Shown here: positions 37,720 through 46,898 of the stretch, piece by piece | Layout of the letters: each line of letters starts with the position of its first letter | How positions within the stretch are numbered: position 1 is the first letter of the stretch | Virus record (IMG/VR): IMGVR_UViG_3300042568_001093 | Span: 1-64,000 of that record | Strand: one strand, 5' to 3' | From: a virus | Length of the DNA stretch: 64,000 nucleotides | The notes under the pieces: model-generated | Database searches by the model: none | What the model saw: only the letters and a program-made list of their open reading frames with translations | What the model was told of the DNA's origin: nothing | Made by a program: the position numbers and the translations under genes

Positions 37720-38043
37720 ATGCGTATGAGTCTACATAGCGCCTATCTTAAGTCCTTAGAATTAGCCTTAAATAGGAATATAAGAACAGATACATTCGTA
37801 ATTAGAAGAACTGTATCTTATCTTAAAAAAGCAGTTTCAGATATCTATGATTCGGATCCTAAGATTGTCCGTCAAATCTCCGATAAACTCGATGAGTATT
37901 TAAACTCAACGGTCCATCTTGAGGTACAGTTAGAGACACTCTTTGGAGATAATAATGATCCACTAAGCAATAGAATTTATGAAGTAAATATCGCAAAACT
38001 TCACGAACTCAAAGCTAAGGTAGATTTTTTCTTATCACCATAA
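37720..38043 (+). CDS. Hypothetical helical protein
   Basis: 107 residues. MRMSLHSAYLKSLELALNRN and a series of amphipathic helices. Isolated plus-strand gene between two minus-strand virion blocks. If the transcript starts right after the TATAAT, translation begins at ATG 37726 and loses two residues. Unknown function. Confidence 0.6.
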   Translation: MRMSLHSAYLKSLELALNRNIRTDTFVIRRTVSYLKKAVSDIYDSDPKIVRQISDKLDEYLNSTVHLEVQLETLFGDNNDPLSNRIYEVNIAKLHELKAKVDFFLSP

Positions 38044-38065
38044 AAAAAAGAGGCCCGAAGGCCTC
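38042..38065 (-). terminator. Terminator after the capsid gene (minus strand)
   Basis: GAGGCC / GGCCTC stem with a CGAA tetraloop; on the minus strand it is followed by eight T (38042-38049). It also ends the plus-strand gene by convergence. Confidence 0.9.
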
Positions 38066-38087
38066 AAAGAGATTATAGTGATTAGGC

Positions 38088-39068
38088 TCAGGCAACAGGG
38101 TTGTTGAAGATGAAACCAGAACCACACTTGCCATTTTCACCCATGCCAACGAGCTCGAAGCTACGCTCAACAAGGATGTCGCCGGTGAATACTCTGCGCT
38201 CGATGTTGAAGCGCTCAGGAGTGGCGATAGGATAGCCACTGAGGGTATAGGTATAGGCGAAAGCAGGGTTGCCATAGTTGGCATCAAGAGCAGGCATGAA
38301 GCCATCGGTAGCTCCTGAAGGATGGTAGAAGAGAACAGCAACGTTGTTGTAGATATTCTCAAGAGTACCATCAGCAGCAAGCTTAAGACGACGTGCTACG
38401 CGGATCTCGTCAAGACCAAAGATCTGAGCGAGGGTCTTCTCATCAACGAGAACACCGCGCTGCATGAAGTCACGAATACGCTTGTTACGCTTGAGGGCGT
38501 TAAAGGCGTCAGGTGAGATAACCATCTTGTTAGGATAGACACCGATCTGAGAGCGAACTTGCTCTTTGGCGTCGTCCATGAGGACCTCAACGTCAGCAGT
38601 TGGGCTATTGAACTGATCAGCACCACCATTATAGGTAGAAAGATCAAGAACATTACCAGTCTCATACTGGGTAGAATCGGTTACAATAGTAGCAACCTGA
38701 ACTTCCCAAGACTGCATGAGGCGGTTGGCAGCGTCCTTAGCAGCAAACTGACGAAGGTCAATTTGAGCAGCGCCGTTCTTGGCTTCAGCAGCGACTTCTT
38801 CGGCGATTTCCCAGCTGATCGCTTCCTGACGGAGAGCGAACGAACGGGTTCCGAATTCGTTCTGGATCTTCTGGATGTTAGTTCCAGGAGCGCGGAGGAA
38901 CGACTGAGCCGCAAAAGCCTCCTTACCAAAAACGAGTGTGCGTCCAGCTCTGGTATTCATAGATACCGAGGGAGCGAAAAATGTAGCTACGCCTTCAGCA
39001 TTTTTGTAGCCTTGGGCGAGTTGCGTAAGAATTGGGTCAATTACGCGGACCTGATCTAGATTCATCAT
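38088..39068 (-). CDS. Major capsid protein
   Basis: 326 residues. Pattern and length of an HK97-fold capsid protein of the type found in Mu-like and related phages: RAGRTLVFGKEAF, helix EISWEIAEEVAAEAK, then MVISPDAFNALKRNKRIRDF and FGLDEIRVARRL, ending in the beta domain. There is no N-terminal delta domain; scaffolding is in the fused protease gene upstream. AAAGGAGAG is a strong ribosome site 13 bases before the ATG. Codon use is optimised (few rare codons), as expected of an abundant protein. Confidence 0.85.
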   Translation of the reverse strand: MMNLDQVRVIDPILTQLAQGYKNAEGVATFFAPSVSMNTRAGRTLVFGKEAFAAQSFLRAPGTNIQKIQNEFGTRSFALRQEAISWEIAEEVAAEAKNGAAQIDLRQFAAKDAANRLMQSWEVQVATIVTDSTQYETGNVLDLSTYNGGADQFNSPTADVEVLMDDAKEQVRSQIGVYPNKMVISPDAFNALKRNKRIRDFMQRGVLVDEKTLAQIFGLDEIRVARRLKLAADGTLENIYNNVAVLFYHPSGATDGFMPALDANYGNPAFAYTYTLSGYPIATPERFNIERRVFTGDILVERSFELVGMGENGKCGSGFIFNNPVA

Positions 39069-39095
39069 AGTTAATTACTCTCCTTTAAGTATCTA

Positions 39096-39587
39096 TCAAG
39101 CGCCAGCTTCGTTACCGAGCTTGACACGAATGTACTGACCTGCAGTAGCATTCACAGATGTGTCAAGAGCACGACCAAGAACAACGCCAGCACCGGCGGT
39201 CTTAGAAGCGGTTCCAGTAGCAGTAGCATACACAGCGTCATCTACACCAAAAGCGGCAGAAGCGGCATCGACTTCAACAATTACGATACCGGAGGTAACG
39301 ATTGAAAGAAGGCCTTGGTAAGGGAATACGCTAGTTTTGAAAGGGGTTGTGGAAGGATTGAGTTGACCTTCGTAAACGAGGGTGGATCCGTCATCAACCT
39401 GATAGCCCTTAGCGGTGAGTTCACCTTGGCCAGGGGCAGCATAAACGCTAACACCAGCAGCATAAGCGCCGGCAGCGGGATAAGCACCATTACGCTTTAC
39501 GAATCTGTGAGCTTCAACAGCGGCTGTTGTCTGCACAGTTTCAACGTACTGGTGGTCAAAAGACATATAACGTGGGTCAGTTGCCAT
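39096..39587 (-). CDS. Capsid decoration/stabilisation-like protein
   Basis: 163 residues, Ala/Gly/Val-rich beta protein (GAYAAGVSVYAAPGQG, TSGIVIVEVDAASAAFG, GVVLGRALDTS). The pattern is that of DUF2190-type proteins encoded next to capsid genes that stabilise the head. AAGGAG precedes the start. Order protease-decoration-capsid is typical. Confidence 0.7.
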   Translation of the reverse strand: MATDPRYMSFDHQYVETVQTTAAVEAHRFVKRNGAYPAAGAYAAGVSVYAAPGQGELTAKGYQVDDGSTLVYEGQLNPSTTPFKTSVFPYQGLLSIVTSGIVIVEVDAASAAFGVDDAVYATATGTASKTAGAGVVLGRALDTSVNATAGQYIRVKLGNEAGA

Positions 39588-39600
39588 TTTAGTTTACTCC

Positions 39601-41529
39601 TTATGAGTTATCTGAGATAATTGCCTTCAGAGCTACGGTGTATTCAACGCCTTTGCTCTCGGCATACTCCAACGCTTGCACGTGGAGATCAGCGGTTGAG
39701 GGGTCGTAGATATAACCATCAGCTGAAGGTGTGATTGACTTCTTAGCTGCTGGAGCAGAAGCCTGGGTTGCGAATTCTTCAAAACTTACCATTGAGGGTA
39801 GATTCTCAAGAACATTTTTAAAGAAATCAAATTGTGAAGTCTTACCTGACTCCGAGAAGTTCACGGAATTCTTATTATTAAGAGTTTCCATGAAACGTAC
39901 TAGATCAGTTTTAGGAACGATTTGCTGAGTAAGCTTGCCATCCCCATAGAGAGTTTCGCAGAAATCAGAGATTTCCTTCTCTCTCATCAACTTCTTCTGT
40001 CTGGCAAGTTCTTCTTCCAATTCGGCTACCCGAGCTTGTAGATTGCTCTGAACTCCCATAGCTTTTTCGCTATGATCCAGAGTTCCTGTAGCCTCTTCTG
40101 GTGAGGTCTCTTCTGCCATATCGCTCATTTTCTTTTTCTCTTCTTCATCCTCGTCCTCTTCATAGCTCTTGCATCCTTCACCATTATCAGAAACTTCAGT
40201 TTCTTCCTCTGCTTCCTCTTCGGCGTAAGTTTGCTCTCCCTTAGGTTCTTCAGCACCCTTTACTTCTTTGGAAGTGGGATGCTCAGCTTCAGATGGCTTT
40301 TCACCTTCCTTAACCGTTTCACCCATATCCTCGGTTTCTTTCTCTTCATCTTCATCTCCCCCTTCATTTCCTTCCTTTTTAGCTTCAATAGCCTTTTTAA
40401 GTCCTTCGGGCATTTCGCCATAAGACATTCCATCACCTTCCATCATGGAAGCAGCATCAGTTTTAAGAGCTAGAGCCTTGATTAGCTCATCAATTTCGTA
40501 TTCTGAGGCGAGTTGAGCGATCTTTTGATCATCTCCTTCCATATCTCCCGACACGTCGTCGGTTTCCATTTCAGGACCCTCATCTCCACCTTCTTCAGCA
40601 GGCTCAGCCGGTGTATCAGCACCAGCCGGAGGCATATCTCCACCTTGGGTATCGGTATCTGAATCCATGGCATCTGGAGTTCCGTCGCCATCATCATCAG
40701 AATCCATGGCATCTGGAGTTCCGTCCCCGTCAGCATCGGTGCTATCAGCATCGTCAGTAGGGGGCTCATCAGCCATACTCATCATGGGATCTTCGGTGGG
40801 CATCTCTGCATCCATGCCATAGTCCATGTCATATTCAGCAGGCGCGCCGGTTTCAGAGATCTTATTTCCGTTATCATCGTATACATTAGCGCCAGATGTA
40901 CCTCCGCCACCAATGTTAATATTAACAGTCATTCCCCCTTCGGAGTGTTCGATCACCGAAGTAGGAGTTTCTGTTTTGGTTCTTTTCCTGGCCATAGTTT
41001 GATTTTTTCCTAAGTTTTCTTTAAACGAAATAGAAGACTCCCCTTCGGAGGGGGTGAATGTGATAGTTTCCGAATCGGAAATTTCGGAAAAAGCGGTTAG
41101 CCCTTTAACCGCTGGGATTGAAACCAATCCAAGATGCCTAAGGGCTAAGTTCCCAGGTGTGGGATTTGTTTCCGCTTCTGGTAAGTAAAATGAACTACTT
41201 ACTTTTTTAAAAACTCCATCTCGTATTAGCTTTTCGGCCTTGGGGGTAAGTTCGACCTTACCCCAAAGCTCTTTGCCTTTTCTCCAGACTTTACGTACCC
41301 AACCAAGAGCGGGAGTTCCGTCATCTTGGTCATGGCCAATAATCAACGGAGCTTCATGCTGTTCTGGATTGTATGTATTTACAACCTGCTCAAGATCATC
41401 CTCAGTAAAGACCATTTTCTGGCCAGTTGAGGAGATCTGAGGACCAGCCCTAAACATCTCAATAAAAACAACCTTTCGGGGTTGTTGAGATGAAAGGGGC
41501 TCTTTAGAATTAAGTACGTGTTCTTTCAT
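39601..41529 (-). CDS. Prohead protease fused to acidic scaffold
   Basis: 642 residues. The N-terminal ~150 (APLIIGHDQDDGTPALGW, KELWGKVELTPKAEKLI, KKVSSSFYLP, LGLVSIPAVKG) have the layout of the Mu gpI-type protease: H-D near DGTPA, W-G-xVELT, SSxFY and the final IPAVKG. Residues ~175-480 are very acidic, with two DGDGTPDAMDSD units (thrombospondin type 3-like, calcium-binding look). A C-terminal helix with a VAELEEELARQ coiled coil and the DYIY-like end form the scaffold. Self-cleavage after head assembly is inferred. An alternative MA start (~residue 177) may give the scaffold alone, as in Mu gpZ. Confidence 0.75.
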   Translation of the reverse strand: MKEHVLNSKEPLSSQQPRKVVFIEMFRAGPQISSTGQKMVFTEDDLEQVVNTYNPEQHEAPLIIGHDQDDGTPALGWVRKVWRKGKELWGKVELTPKAEKLIRDGVFKKVSSSFYLPEAETNPTPGNLALRHLGLVSIPAVKGLTAFSEISDSETITFTPSEGESSISFKENLGKNQTMARKRTKTETPTSVIEHSEGGMTVNINIGGGGTSGANVYDDNGNKISETGAPAEYDMDYGMDAEMPTEDPMMSMADEPPTDDADSTDADGDGTPDAMDSDDDGDGTPDAMDSDTDTQGGDMPPAGADTPAEPAEEGGDEGPEMETDDVSGDMEGDDQKIAQLASEYEIDELIKALALKTDAASMMEGDGMSYGEMPEGLKKAIEAKKEGNEGGDEDEEKETEDMGETVKEGEKPSEAEHPTSKEVKGAEEPKGEQTYAEEEAEEETEVSDNGEGCKSYEEDEDEEEKKKMSDMAEETSPEEATGTLDHSEKAMGVQSNLQARVAELEEELARQKKLMREKEISDFCETLYGDGKLTQQIVPKTDLVRFMETLNNKNSVNFSESGKTSQFDFFKNVLENLPSMVSFEEFATQASAPAAKKSITPSADGYIYDPSTADLHVQALEYAESKGVEYTVALKAIISDNS

Positions 41530-41532
41530 TTA

Positions 41533-44500
41533 TCAGAATACTGACGCAGCGTTGAGGAGATAGTTAAATCTCTCTTCATTTCTGGAGAATGAGTCGCTCA
41601 GTTGAGCCACTTGTCCCGCGGGGGTTCTTACGATAGTAACGAGTAGACGCTCGAGAGTTGGGCTTGTGGCCACATAAACATCCAGTCGTACGGATCCTCT
41701 TTCAAGATCTTCGTTAGTGTTATTAGCTGAAGAACAAACCACAAGATAGGCCTGTTCTGGTCTCGAGCCAAATAACGCGCCTTGACGGAAGAATTGTCCA
41801 CATACCTGTGAGGCAATAGACTTAACTCTCGCGTATACTGTGCCCGCTGAATCAATCTGCTCAAATAGGATGTCGTCAAAACTACGTCCTAGGACATCAA
41901 TGAGAACATTGAGAATAGCACGAGTATTAACAAATTTAAACAGAGGATTGGGGGAAAGAGTTCTAGCCCCCCAAGTTACGATACCGCGGTTAGGAAGTGA
42001 ACGAATTGGGTTCAGACCTAAGGCATAAGTAACTTCTTGTTGCTGAGCAGAAATTTCAAATTTCAGTCCAGCTGCACCACGTAGTGGATAACGAGCGCCG
42101 GCGGGAGGTTGCTGGAAACCTTCATTGACATATCTCGAACAGGCAATACCTGCTACATAACTTGAAGGAGCAATATAGCGATCATCAAGATTCTTCACAT
42201 ATGGGGCATAGAACGCGCCATGGCCATATGGAGCACCAGCGATACCCTTGAGATAATCAAGTTCATCTTGGACATTGGTGAGAGAAATCTCATCAGCTCC
42301 GCAGTCGATCAGAGCGAGATGTTGTGTTCCAACGATTCCTTCAGTAGAACCGAGTTTACCCTCTGCAGCCTTAAGAAGGGCTTGAGTAACTTTAACCCGC
42401 TCTTGACGAGCTTCGGTTTTGCTTGCAAGATCACCACCAGCCTCATATGTGAGAACTGTATAAGCCTCAGGAGCCAAGAGGAAACCAGGAGCTAATACTC
42501 TAGAATCCATACCCTGTTCGATGGCATAGACAAAATCATTTGCCTTTGCATTTAGAGTGTACTTATATGACTCATAACCGGGGTTCTGATCAACTGAAAC
42601 TAATTTGATAACATTAGAGTCGGGAAGACCAGCTCTTGTTGTTCCAGGATTAATCGGAGAACTTACGCCATTACGAGAAGTTACCTTAACCTTGAGTACA
42701 TATTCATGCGAATAGAAACCATTAGGAACTGATTTATCAAGCGCGTAAGAAGCACCTGCTGTAATAGTTACATTTGCGGGTGTTACAGTGGCTGTGTCAT
42801 TATCTGTTACGCCAGTAACAGTGAATCTAATTCCATTAGCAGTGAAGATATCACCTTCAGCGAGTTCAGTTGTAAATGAGGTTAAGGTTCCTGTTACGGT
42901 ACCACCACTAATTGCAATTGAACCAGTGAGTGCAATTTCATCAAGTTCTGGACGAAGATACGGAGCACCTGCATCGGCTGTAAGAAGAGCAACTTGGTGA
43001 CCATTGTTAGGAACGTAGGTGTCCCCAGAAACATTAGTTCCAGTAGCAACTGCTTCAACTTCATAATATCCATCAAGTTCTTTCTCGGTTAGGATTGCTT
43101 GAAGTTGGTCTCTAAGAGCATTAGCTAGATCATCTGGCTTAGCTCCATTAACAATGATTACGCGATCTTCACCAGCTACATTGACATAAAATGCCTGAAC
43201 TGAGTCGGGAAGATATCCATTGCGAGTGGTTATGCCACCAAGAGTTGTAACTTCGCCACTTGGAACTGCATCTTGTCCACCACTTTGAATCTTGGCAAAA
43301 GTCGTAGTGCCGAGGTCGTAGGACCAGTAAGCAGCACTTGCATCAGCCCAAGATGTAGGAACTGTGTTTCCGGTGGAAAGATCCTTAGAAACAGCAACGA
43401 TCTTATTATCAGGGATAGAAGCAGCATCTGCGTACACGTTCTGATCGATTAAGAAAGCCTTAACGATAGCAGACTGATCAGTCGCGGGGTCATAAGCGAG
43501 TTTTCTAACCGTTACAGCAGTTCCAGGAGCACCTGTAATCTGTACAAATGTGCCTCCAGAAGATGTTGCAAGTTGAATCGCATTTCCAGACTTATTAACT
43601 ACGTAATATACTGAATTAAGTGTAAGATTTAATGTTCCTGCATTTGTTGTTTCAAGAACAACCTTATCACCATTGGCAAGTCCAGTTGAACTGTCTAATG
43701 TTACAGTGTCATTAACCGAGTCAAAAGCCGTAGTTCCGGCATTATATTCTGTAGAACTTTCAAGAAGGAAAGAACTAAGTTGACTTCCAGATACAAAGAG
43801 TACACCCTCTCCTGTAGCTTGGTCTCTAGATACACAACGGAAGTTAATCTCTTTTACCGAAGTATAGAACTTAACAACAGACTGCGTATTAAGATTTAAA
43901 GGAGAAGCGTAAGTAGTATCGCTAAATTGATAAGCTACAAACTTATCAATCTGAGGAAGACTTCTGGTATCTTTAGAAAGAATTCTAAATTTACCCTGAG
44001 TTGCCTCGGTGGCATTCTGCTCAATGCGATAATAATCAGCGAAACCATCACCATTCCCAGCAAGGAAAAGATACAGATCACGAGCGTTATCTACTGCATC
44101 AAGAGCAGTTGTTGTGATTACACGAATTTCATCACCCTCATTATCGTTAACTCCGATCGGGGTTCCGAAATACCTACCATTAATCTTAATTGCAAAAGCG
44201 TTATATCCAGCGCCAGCACCTGAAGCGGCGATGTCTACAACGGTTTCAGGAGTTGGAGTTACTCTAGTAAAATAGAGGATACCATTAACACCTACATTAT
44301 CAAAGAAAGCTCTAACAGCATCGTATGATGCAAGAGCACCTTTGTTCCCTACAGGAACACTTCCACCAACCTTCTCAAGATAATCGGCAACTGAACCGAT
44401 TTGAGTAGGGGCGTAGGGCTCAAGAGCAGAATAGGCATTAATAGCGTCTTCTCCATAATAATCTTCGGTGGGTGTAGTACCAAAGATATATCCCACTGCA

Positions 44501-44601
44501 TGAGTTGCAATGGGCTGCGGAAGAGAGCCAGTTGTTGCCTGAGCAACAAAGACCCCCGGCCTATTCAATGTCGCGGCATTGATTCTGATTGGATTGGCCA
44601 T
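41533..44601 (-). CDS. Contractile tail sheath protein
   Basis: 1022 residues. The N-terminus has RPGVFVAQATTG, the usual sheath start. The C-terminus (WGARTLSPNPLFKFVNTRAI, NVLIDVLGRSFDDILFEQ, QGALFG) is the conserved sheath core that joins neighbouring subunits. T4 gp18 is 659 residues, so ~350 extra residues lie in the middle. Part of that insert (~558-620, GSIAISGGTVTG to ITAGASYAL) resembles a domain in the protein at 47240. Likely surface-exposed decoration of the tail. TGTTTAAGG at 44636-44644 may be the promoter element. Confidence 0.9.
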   Translation of the reverse strand: MANPIRINAATLNRPGVFVAQATTGSLPQPIATHAVGYIFGTTPTEDYYGEDAINAYSALEPYAPTQIGSVADYLEKVGGSVPVGNKGALASYDAVRAFFDNVGVNGILYFTRVTPTPETVVDIAASGAGAGYNAFAIKINGRYFGTPIGVNDNEGDEIRVITTTALDAVDNARDLYLFLAGNGDGFADYYRIEQNATEATQGKFRILSKDTRSLPQIDKFVAYQFSDTTYASPLNLNTQSVVKFYTSVKEINFRCVSRDQATGEGVLFVSGSQLSSFLLESSTEYNAGTTAFDSVNDTVTLDSSTGLANGDKVVLETTNAGTLNLTLNSVYYVVNKSGNAIQLATSSGGTFVQITGAPGTAVTVRKLAYDPATDQSAIVKAFLIDQNVYADAASIPDNKIVAVSKDLSTGNTVPTSWADASAAYWSYDLGTTTFAKIQSGGQDAVPSGEVTTLGGITTRNGYLPDSVQAFYVNVAGEDRVIIVNGAKPDDLANALRDQLQAILTEKELDGYYEVEAVATGTNVSGDTYVPNNGHQVALLTADAGAPYLRPELDEIALTGSIAISGGTVTGTLTSFTTELAEGDIFTANGIRFTVTGVTDNDTATVTPANVTITAGASYALDKSVPNGFYSHEYVLKVKVTSRNGVSSPINPGTTRAGLPDSNVIKLVSVDQNPGYESYKYTLNAKANDFVYAIEQGMDSRVLAPGFLLAPEAYTVLTYEAGGDLASKTEARQERVKVTQALLKAAEGKLGSTEGIVGTQHLALIDCGADEISLTNVQDELDYLKGIAGAPYGHGAFYAPYVKNLDDRYIAPSSYVAGIACSRYVNEGFQQPPAGARYPLRGAAGLKFEISAQQQEVTYALGLNPIRSLPNRGIVTWGARTLSPNPLFKFVNTRAILNVLIDVLGRSFDDILFEQIDSAGTVYARVKSIASQVCGQFFRQGALFGSRPEQAYLVVCSSANNTNEDLERGSVRLDVYVATSPTLERLLVTIVRTPAGQVAQLSDSFSRNEERFNYLLNAASVF

Positions 44602-44664
44602 AGAGATTTGAAGACACTATATCTTTCACTATTATCCTTAAACAAACAGCGAATTATAACTTGT

Positions 44665-44907
44665 TTATACGATAATATCTTTTTTGTATAAAAGAAAAAG
44701 CTCATTCATCAACCAATCTGGACATGAGCTATGGCCACATCTCTTATACTCAAGAAGTTTCATTGATTTACGTAAAATTTTATTAAAATCATTTGTATCT
44801 ACGTATCTTGCGCATACTTTTACAAAAGACTTTAATTCAGTTTGATCCTGCTCGATACAGATAGAGCATAAAATGATAATTAATTTTAGCTTATCTGAAT
44901 CAGTCAT
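44665..44907 (-). CDS. Hypothetical short protein
   Basis: 80 residues with a hydrophobic N-terminal stretch (KLIIILCSICIEQ), Cys residues and a CGHSSCPDWLMNELF end. Eight-base overlap with the tail-chaperone-like gene. Unrecognised. Confidence 0.55.
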   Translation of the reverse strand: MTDSDKLKLIIILCSICIEQDQTELKSFVKVCARYVDTNDFNKILRKSMKLLEYKRCGHSSCPDWLMNELFLLYKKDIIV

Positions 44908-45349
44908 TTTTAATAGAATCCATTGCGTCCTTATGGATCTGTGTCATGGCAATAAATTTTGTCATTGGAACTTTCTCCATTTCTAGCACATTAACAAATG
45001 ATCCATTTTGTATACCATAACAGGCTTTTAACCAGGAGTATTTAGGGATATAGTTGCATAAGATGTGCTCCTTTACGCAATTAAATATCCCGATTATTAT
45101 TCTCTGAGTAAAAACTCCAAAATTTATCCTATCTATGCTCAATAGAGTGAGGATATTTTGAATATCATCAAATGATACTCTTTTTTGTTCTTCATTTATT
45201 TCCTGCCCTTCATTATCTAGAATGAGATCTAAGTATTCTAGGTCTTGTCCAGTTATATCTCTAAAAAGTATTTTTCTTCCCTTGGAGTCTTTTACTGTAA
45301 TTGTGTAATCATGATTACGAACTACTTCAAATTCATGACGTTTCTTCAT
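44900..45349 (-). CDS. Putative tail assembly chaperone, second part
   Basis: 149 residues from ATG 45349; TTG 45358 adds three. Mixed alpha protein with DITGQDLEYLDLIL, like the N-terminal domain of tail chaperones, and a Cys-rich middle. It overlaps the preceding gene by 17 bases, in the +1 (equivalently -2) frame. In Mu the two chaperone proteins are linked by a -2 frameshift. No strong slippery run is seen, so linkage is only possible. Confidence 0.5.
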   Translation of the reverse strand: MKKRHEFEVVRNHDYTITVKDSKGRKILFRDITGQDLEYLDLILDNEGQEINEEQKRVSFDDIQNILTLLSIDRINFGVFTQRIIIGIFNCVKEHILCNYIPKYSWLKACYGIQNGSFVNVLEMEKVPMTKFIAMTQIHKDAMDSIKND

Positions 45350-45689
45350 CTCCTCCAAGTCCTAGGAGTTGATTAATGGCCGCTCCAAGCATTTTAAGCT
45401 GTCTTGCACGAAGTCTTTTTGCGTCTTTCAATGTAAGTCTTTTTTGACCAGGAGATGGTGAATGAAGAATACAGATAGTTTGCAACGTAGCTTCTACCTC
45501 AGAGATTTTTTTATCTTCAGAGATACGTGAGATCTCAATAAGATCATCAGCAGAGGGTTCTTTTAAACAAAGAAACTTACCGGAGGCAATTTCTACCGGA
45601 ATTACTTCAGGTTCGCCAAAGTCAAATGCGTCGTCTTCAAATCCCACCTCTTCATCATGAGAGACTCTTGACATTTTGCTTATTGCCAT
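45333..45689 (-). CDS. Putative tail assembly chaperone, first part
   Basis: 118 residues: VIPVEIASGKFLCLKEPSAD, DLIEISRISEDKK, then a basic helix (LTLKDAKRLRARQLKML) and a GLGGDEETS end. Position directly upstream of the tail sheath/tube genes and length fit a tail-chaperone G protein. GGTTTAAAG lies at 45712-45720 as a candidate promoter element. Confidence 0.5.
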   Translation of the reverse strand: MAISKMSRVSHDEEVGFEDDAFDFGEPEVIPVEIASGKFLCLKEPSADDLIEISRISEDKKISEVEATLQTICILHSPSPGQKRLTLKDAKRLRARQLKMLGAAINQLLGLGGDEETS

Positions 45690-45711
45690 AGTGTTTATAT
45701 AATGTCCAATT

Positions 45712-45720
45712 CTTTAAACC
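45712..45720 (-). promoter_or_regulatory. GTTTAAAG element
   Basis: GGTTTAAAG, 23 bases before the 118-residue chaperone-like gene; one of the recurring elements. Confidence 0.4.
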
Positions 45721-45756
45721 CCTTTGTTTAAATTTAAAATAGAGAGAAAAATCGGT

Positions 45757-46152
45757 ATGGCGGTAAATAATAATCCATATGAGTCTTGGCAACGACTCCG
45801 TCAAAATTCCGATTATAGATCTACAGATACTCAGATAAATTCTTTAGTTCGTCAACAACTCTCCCAAGAAGAGTATTTAAGATCCTCTAATAGAGTTAAT
45901 TCTGGTCCTAGGCAGATTACACGGGCCAATATGGCAAAAAACACTCCCCAATCCCCGCATGTCTTAGCTCCAGAGGATATGTGGGGATGGCAAAATTGGG
46001 CTAATAAACCCTCCTCTGCAGAATCACCCTTGGCAACTGGATTAAGAGAAGAAAATACTACTACTGATATTCCCGGCACCTCCTATCCTCCTGGTTATAA
46101 TGTCGGTGGAATGGCTGGTGGATGCAACTCATGTCGCAGGAGAAGATACTAA
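45757..46152 (+). CDS. Hypothetical proline- and asparagine-rich protein
   Basis: 131 residues from ATG 45757. MAVNNNPYESWQRLRQ, extended Ser/Asn/Pro-rich middle and a Cys-Arg tail (GGCNSCRRRRY). Disordered-looking. Structural minor protein is possible. TAATG overlap with the next gene. Confidence 0.6.
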   Translation: MAVNNNPYESWQRLRQNSDYRSTDTQINSLVRQQLSQEEYLRSSNRVNSGPRQITRANMAKNTPQSPHVLAPEDMWGWQNWANKPSSAESPLATGLREENTTTDIPGTSYPPGYNVGGMAGGCNSCRRRRY

Positions 46153-46460
46153 TGACATATAGACGTAAAGTGAAAAATCAAAAAGCAGAAGAACCTGAGA
46201 ATAATATTGAGTCGCTTTCTGAAGAAAGAACTCTTCCAACAATTGAAGAAGTAGAAGAAAATATTAAAAAGGTGATTGAGATAGATAAAATGATTGAAGA
46301 AACTCTAGAGAAACTTGATGCACTTCCAAATGTCTCCCAACCACCTGCCCCTACCGGTAAAGTTTTTATAGGCGAGGAGGATAAGAGGTTGTTCAAACGT
46401 TTCAATCAACATATTATTAAGAAACTCGGGATTACCGGAAATAGATCCTTCAAACTCTGA
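46152..46460 (+). CDS. Hypothetical coiled-coil protein
   Basis: 102 residues from ATG 46152. Acidic heptad helix (EEVEENIKKVIEIDKMIEET) and a basic C-terminal helix (LFKRFNQHIIKKLG). Unrecognised; a palindrome begins over its stop codon. Confidence 0.6.
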   Translation: MTYRRKVKNQKAEEPENNIESLSEERTLPTIEEVEENIKKVIEIDKMIEETLEKLDALPNVSQPPAPTGKVFIGEEDKRLFKRFNQHIIKKLGITGNRSFKL

Positions 46461-46476
46461 TATAATTGTATCAGAG
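46455..46476. promoter_or_regulatory. Palindrome over TATAAT before the dCMP deaminase gene
   Basis: CTCTGATA TAATTG TATCAGAG: perfect 8-bp inverted repeat. Its left arm and loop contain TATAAT (46461-46466), 21 bases before ATG 46488. No T-run follows, so it is an operator candidate rather than a terminator. Confidence 0.55.
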
Positions 46477-46487
46477 ATAACAATTTT

Positions 46488-46898
46488 ATGAAGCCTGAAT
46501 TAATCGATGCTTATATGGATATCGCAGAAAGATTCGCTCAGGTTTCTAAATGTAATAGGCTCAAAGTAGGCGCTATAATTGTTAAAAACGGATCGATTTT
46601 GGCTCATGGGTGGAATGGAACACCTAGTGGATATAGGACTAATTGTTGCGAAGATGAGAATGGAGTAACATCTCCATTTGTTCTACATGCAGAGCAAAAT
46701 GTCCTTGTTAAGATGGCAAAATCAACAGAGTCTATTGAAGGAGCCGAGTTGTTTTGCACCCATTCACCGTGTTCTGAATGCTCAAAGCTTCTCGCACAGA
46801 GCGGAATTAAAAAGGTATATTTTAAACATAAGTATAGAATTACAGAAGGGATCGAAGTTTTAAACGCGCTTGGTGTAGAGACTCAGGAGGTCCCATGA
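46488..46898 (+). CDS. Deoxycytidylate deaminase
   Basis: 136 residues. Zinc-dependent dCMP to dUMP conversion. HAE (H67, E69) and PCSEC (C95, C98) are the catalytic zinc set; the N-terminal RLKVGAIIVKNGSILAHGWN matches the family. Supplies dUMP for thymidylate and keeps the nucleotide pool balanced during replication. Overlaps the next gene by four bases. Confidence 0.93.
   Translation: MKPELIDAYMDIAERFAQVSKCNRLKVGAIIVKNGSILAHGWNGTPSGYRTNCCEDENGVTSPFVLHAEQNVLVKMAKSTESIEGAELFCTHSPCSECSKLLAQSGIKKVYFKHKYRITEGIEVLNALGVETQEVP

Noticed and set aside
40231-40473. Hydrophobic frame antisense to the scaffold
   Set aside because: Arises from the complement of GAA/GAG-rich codons.
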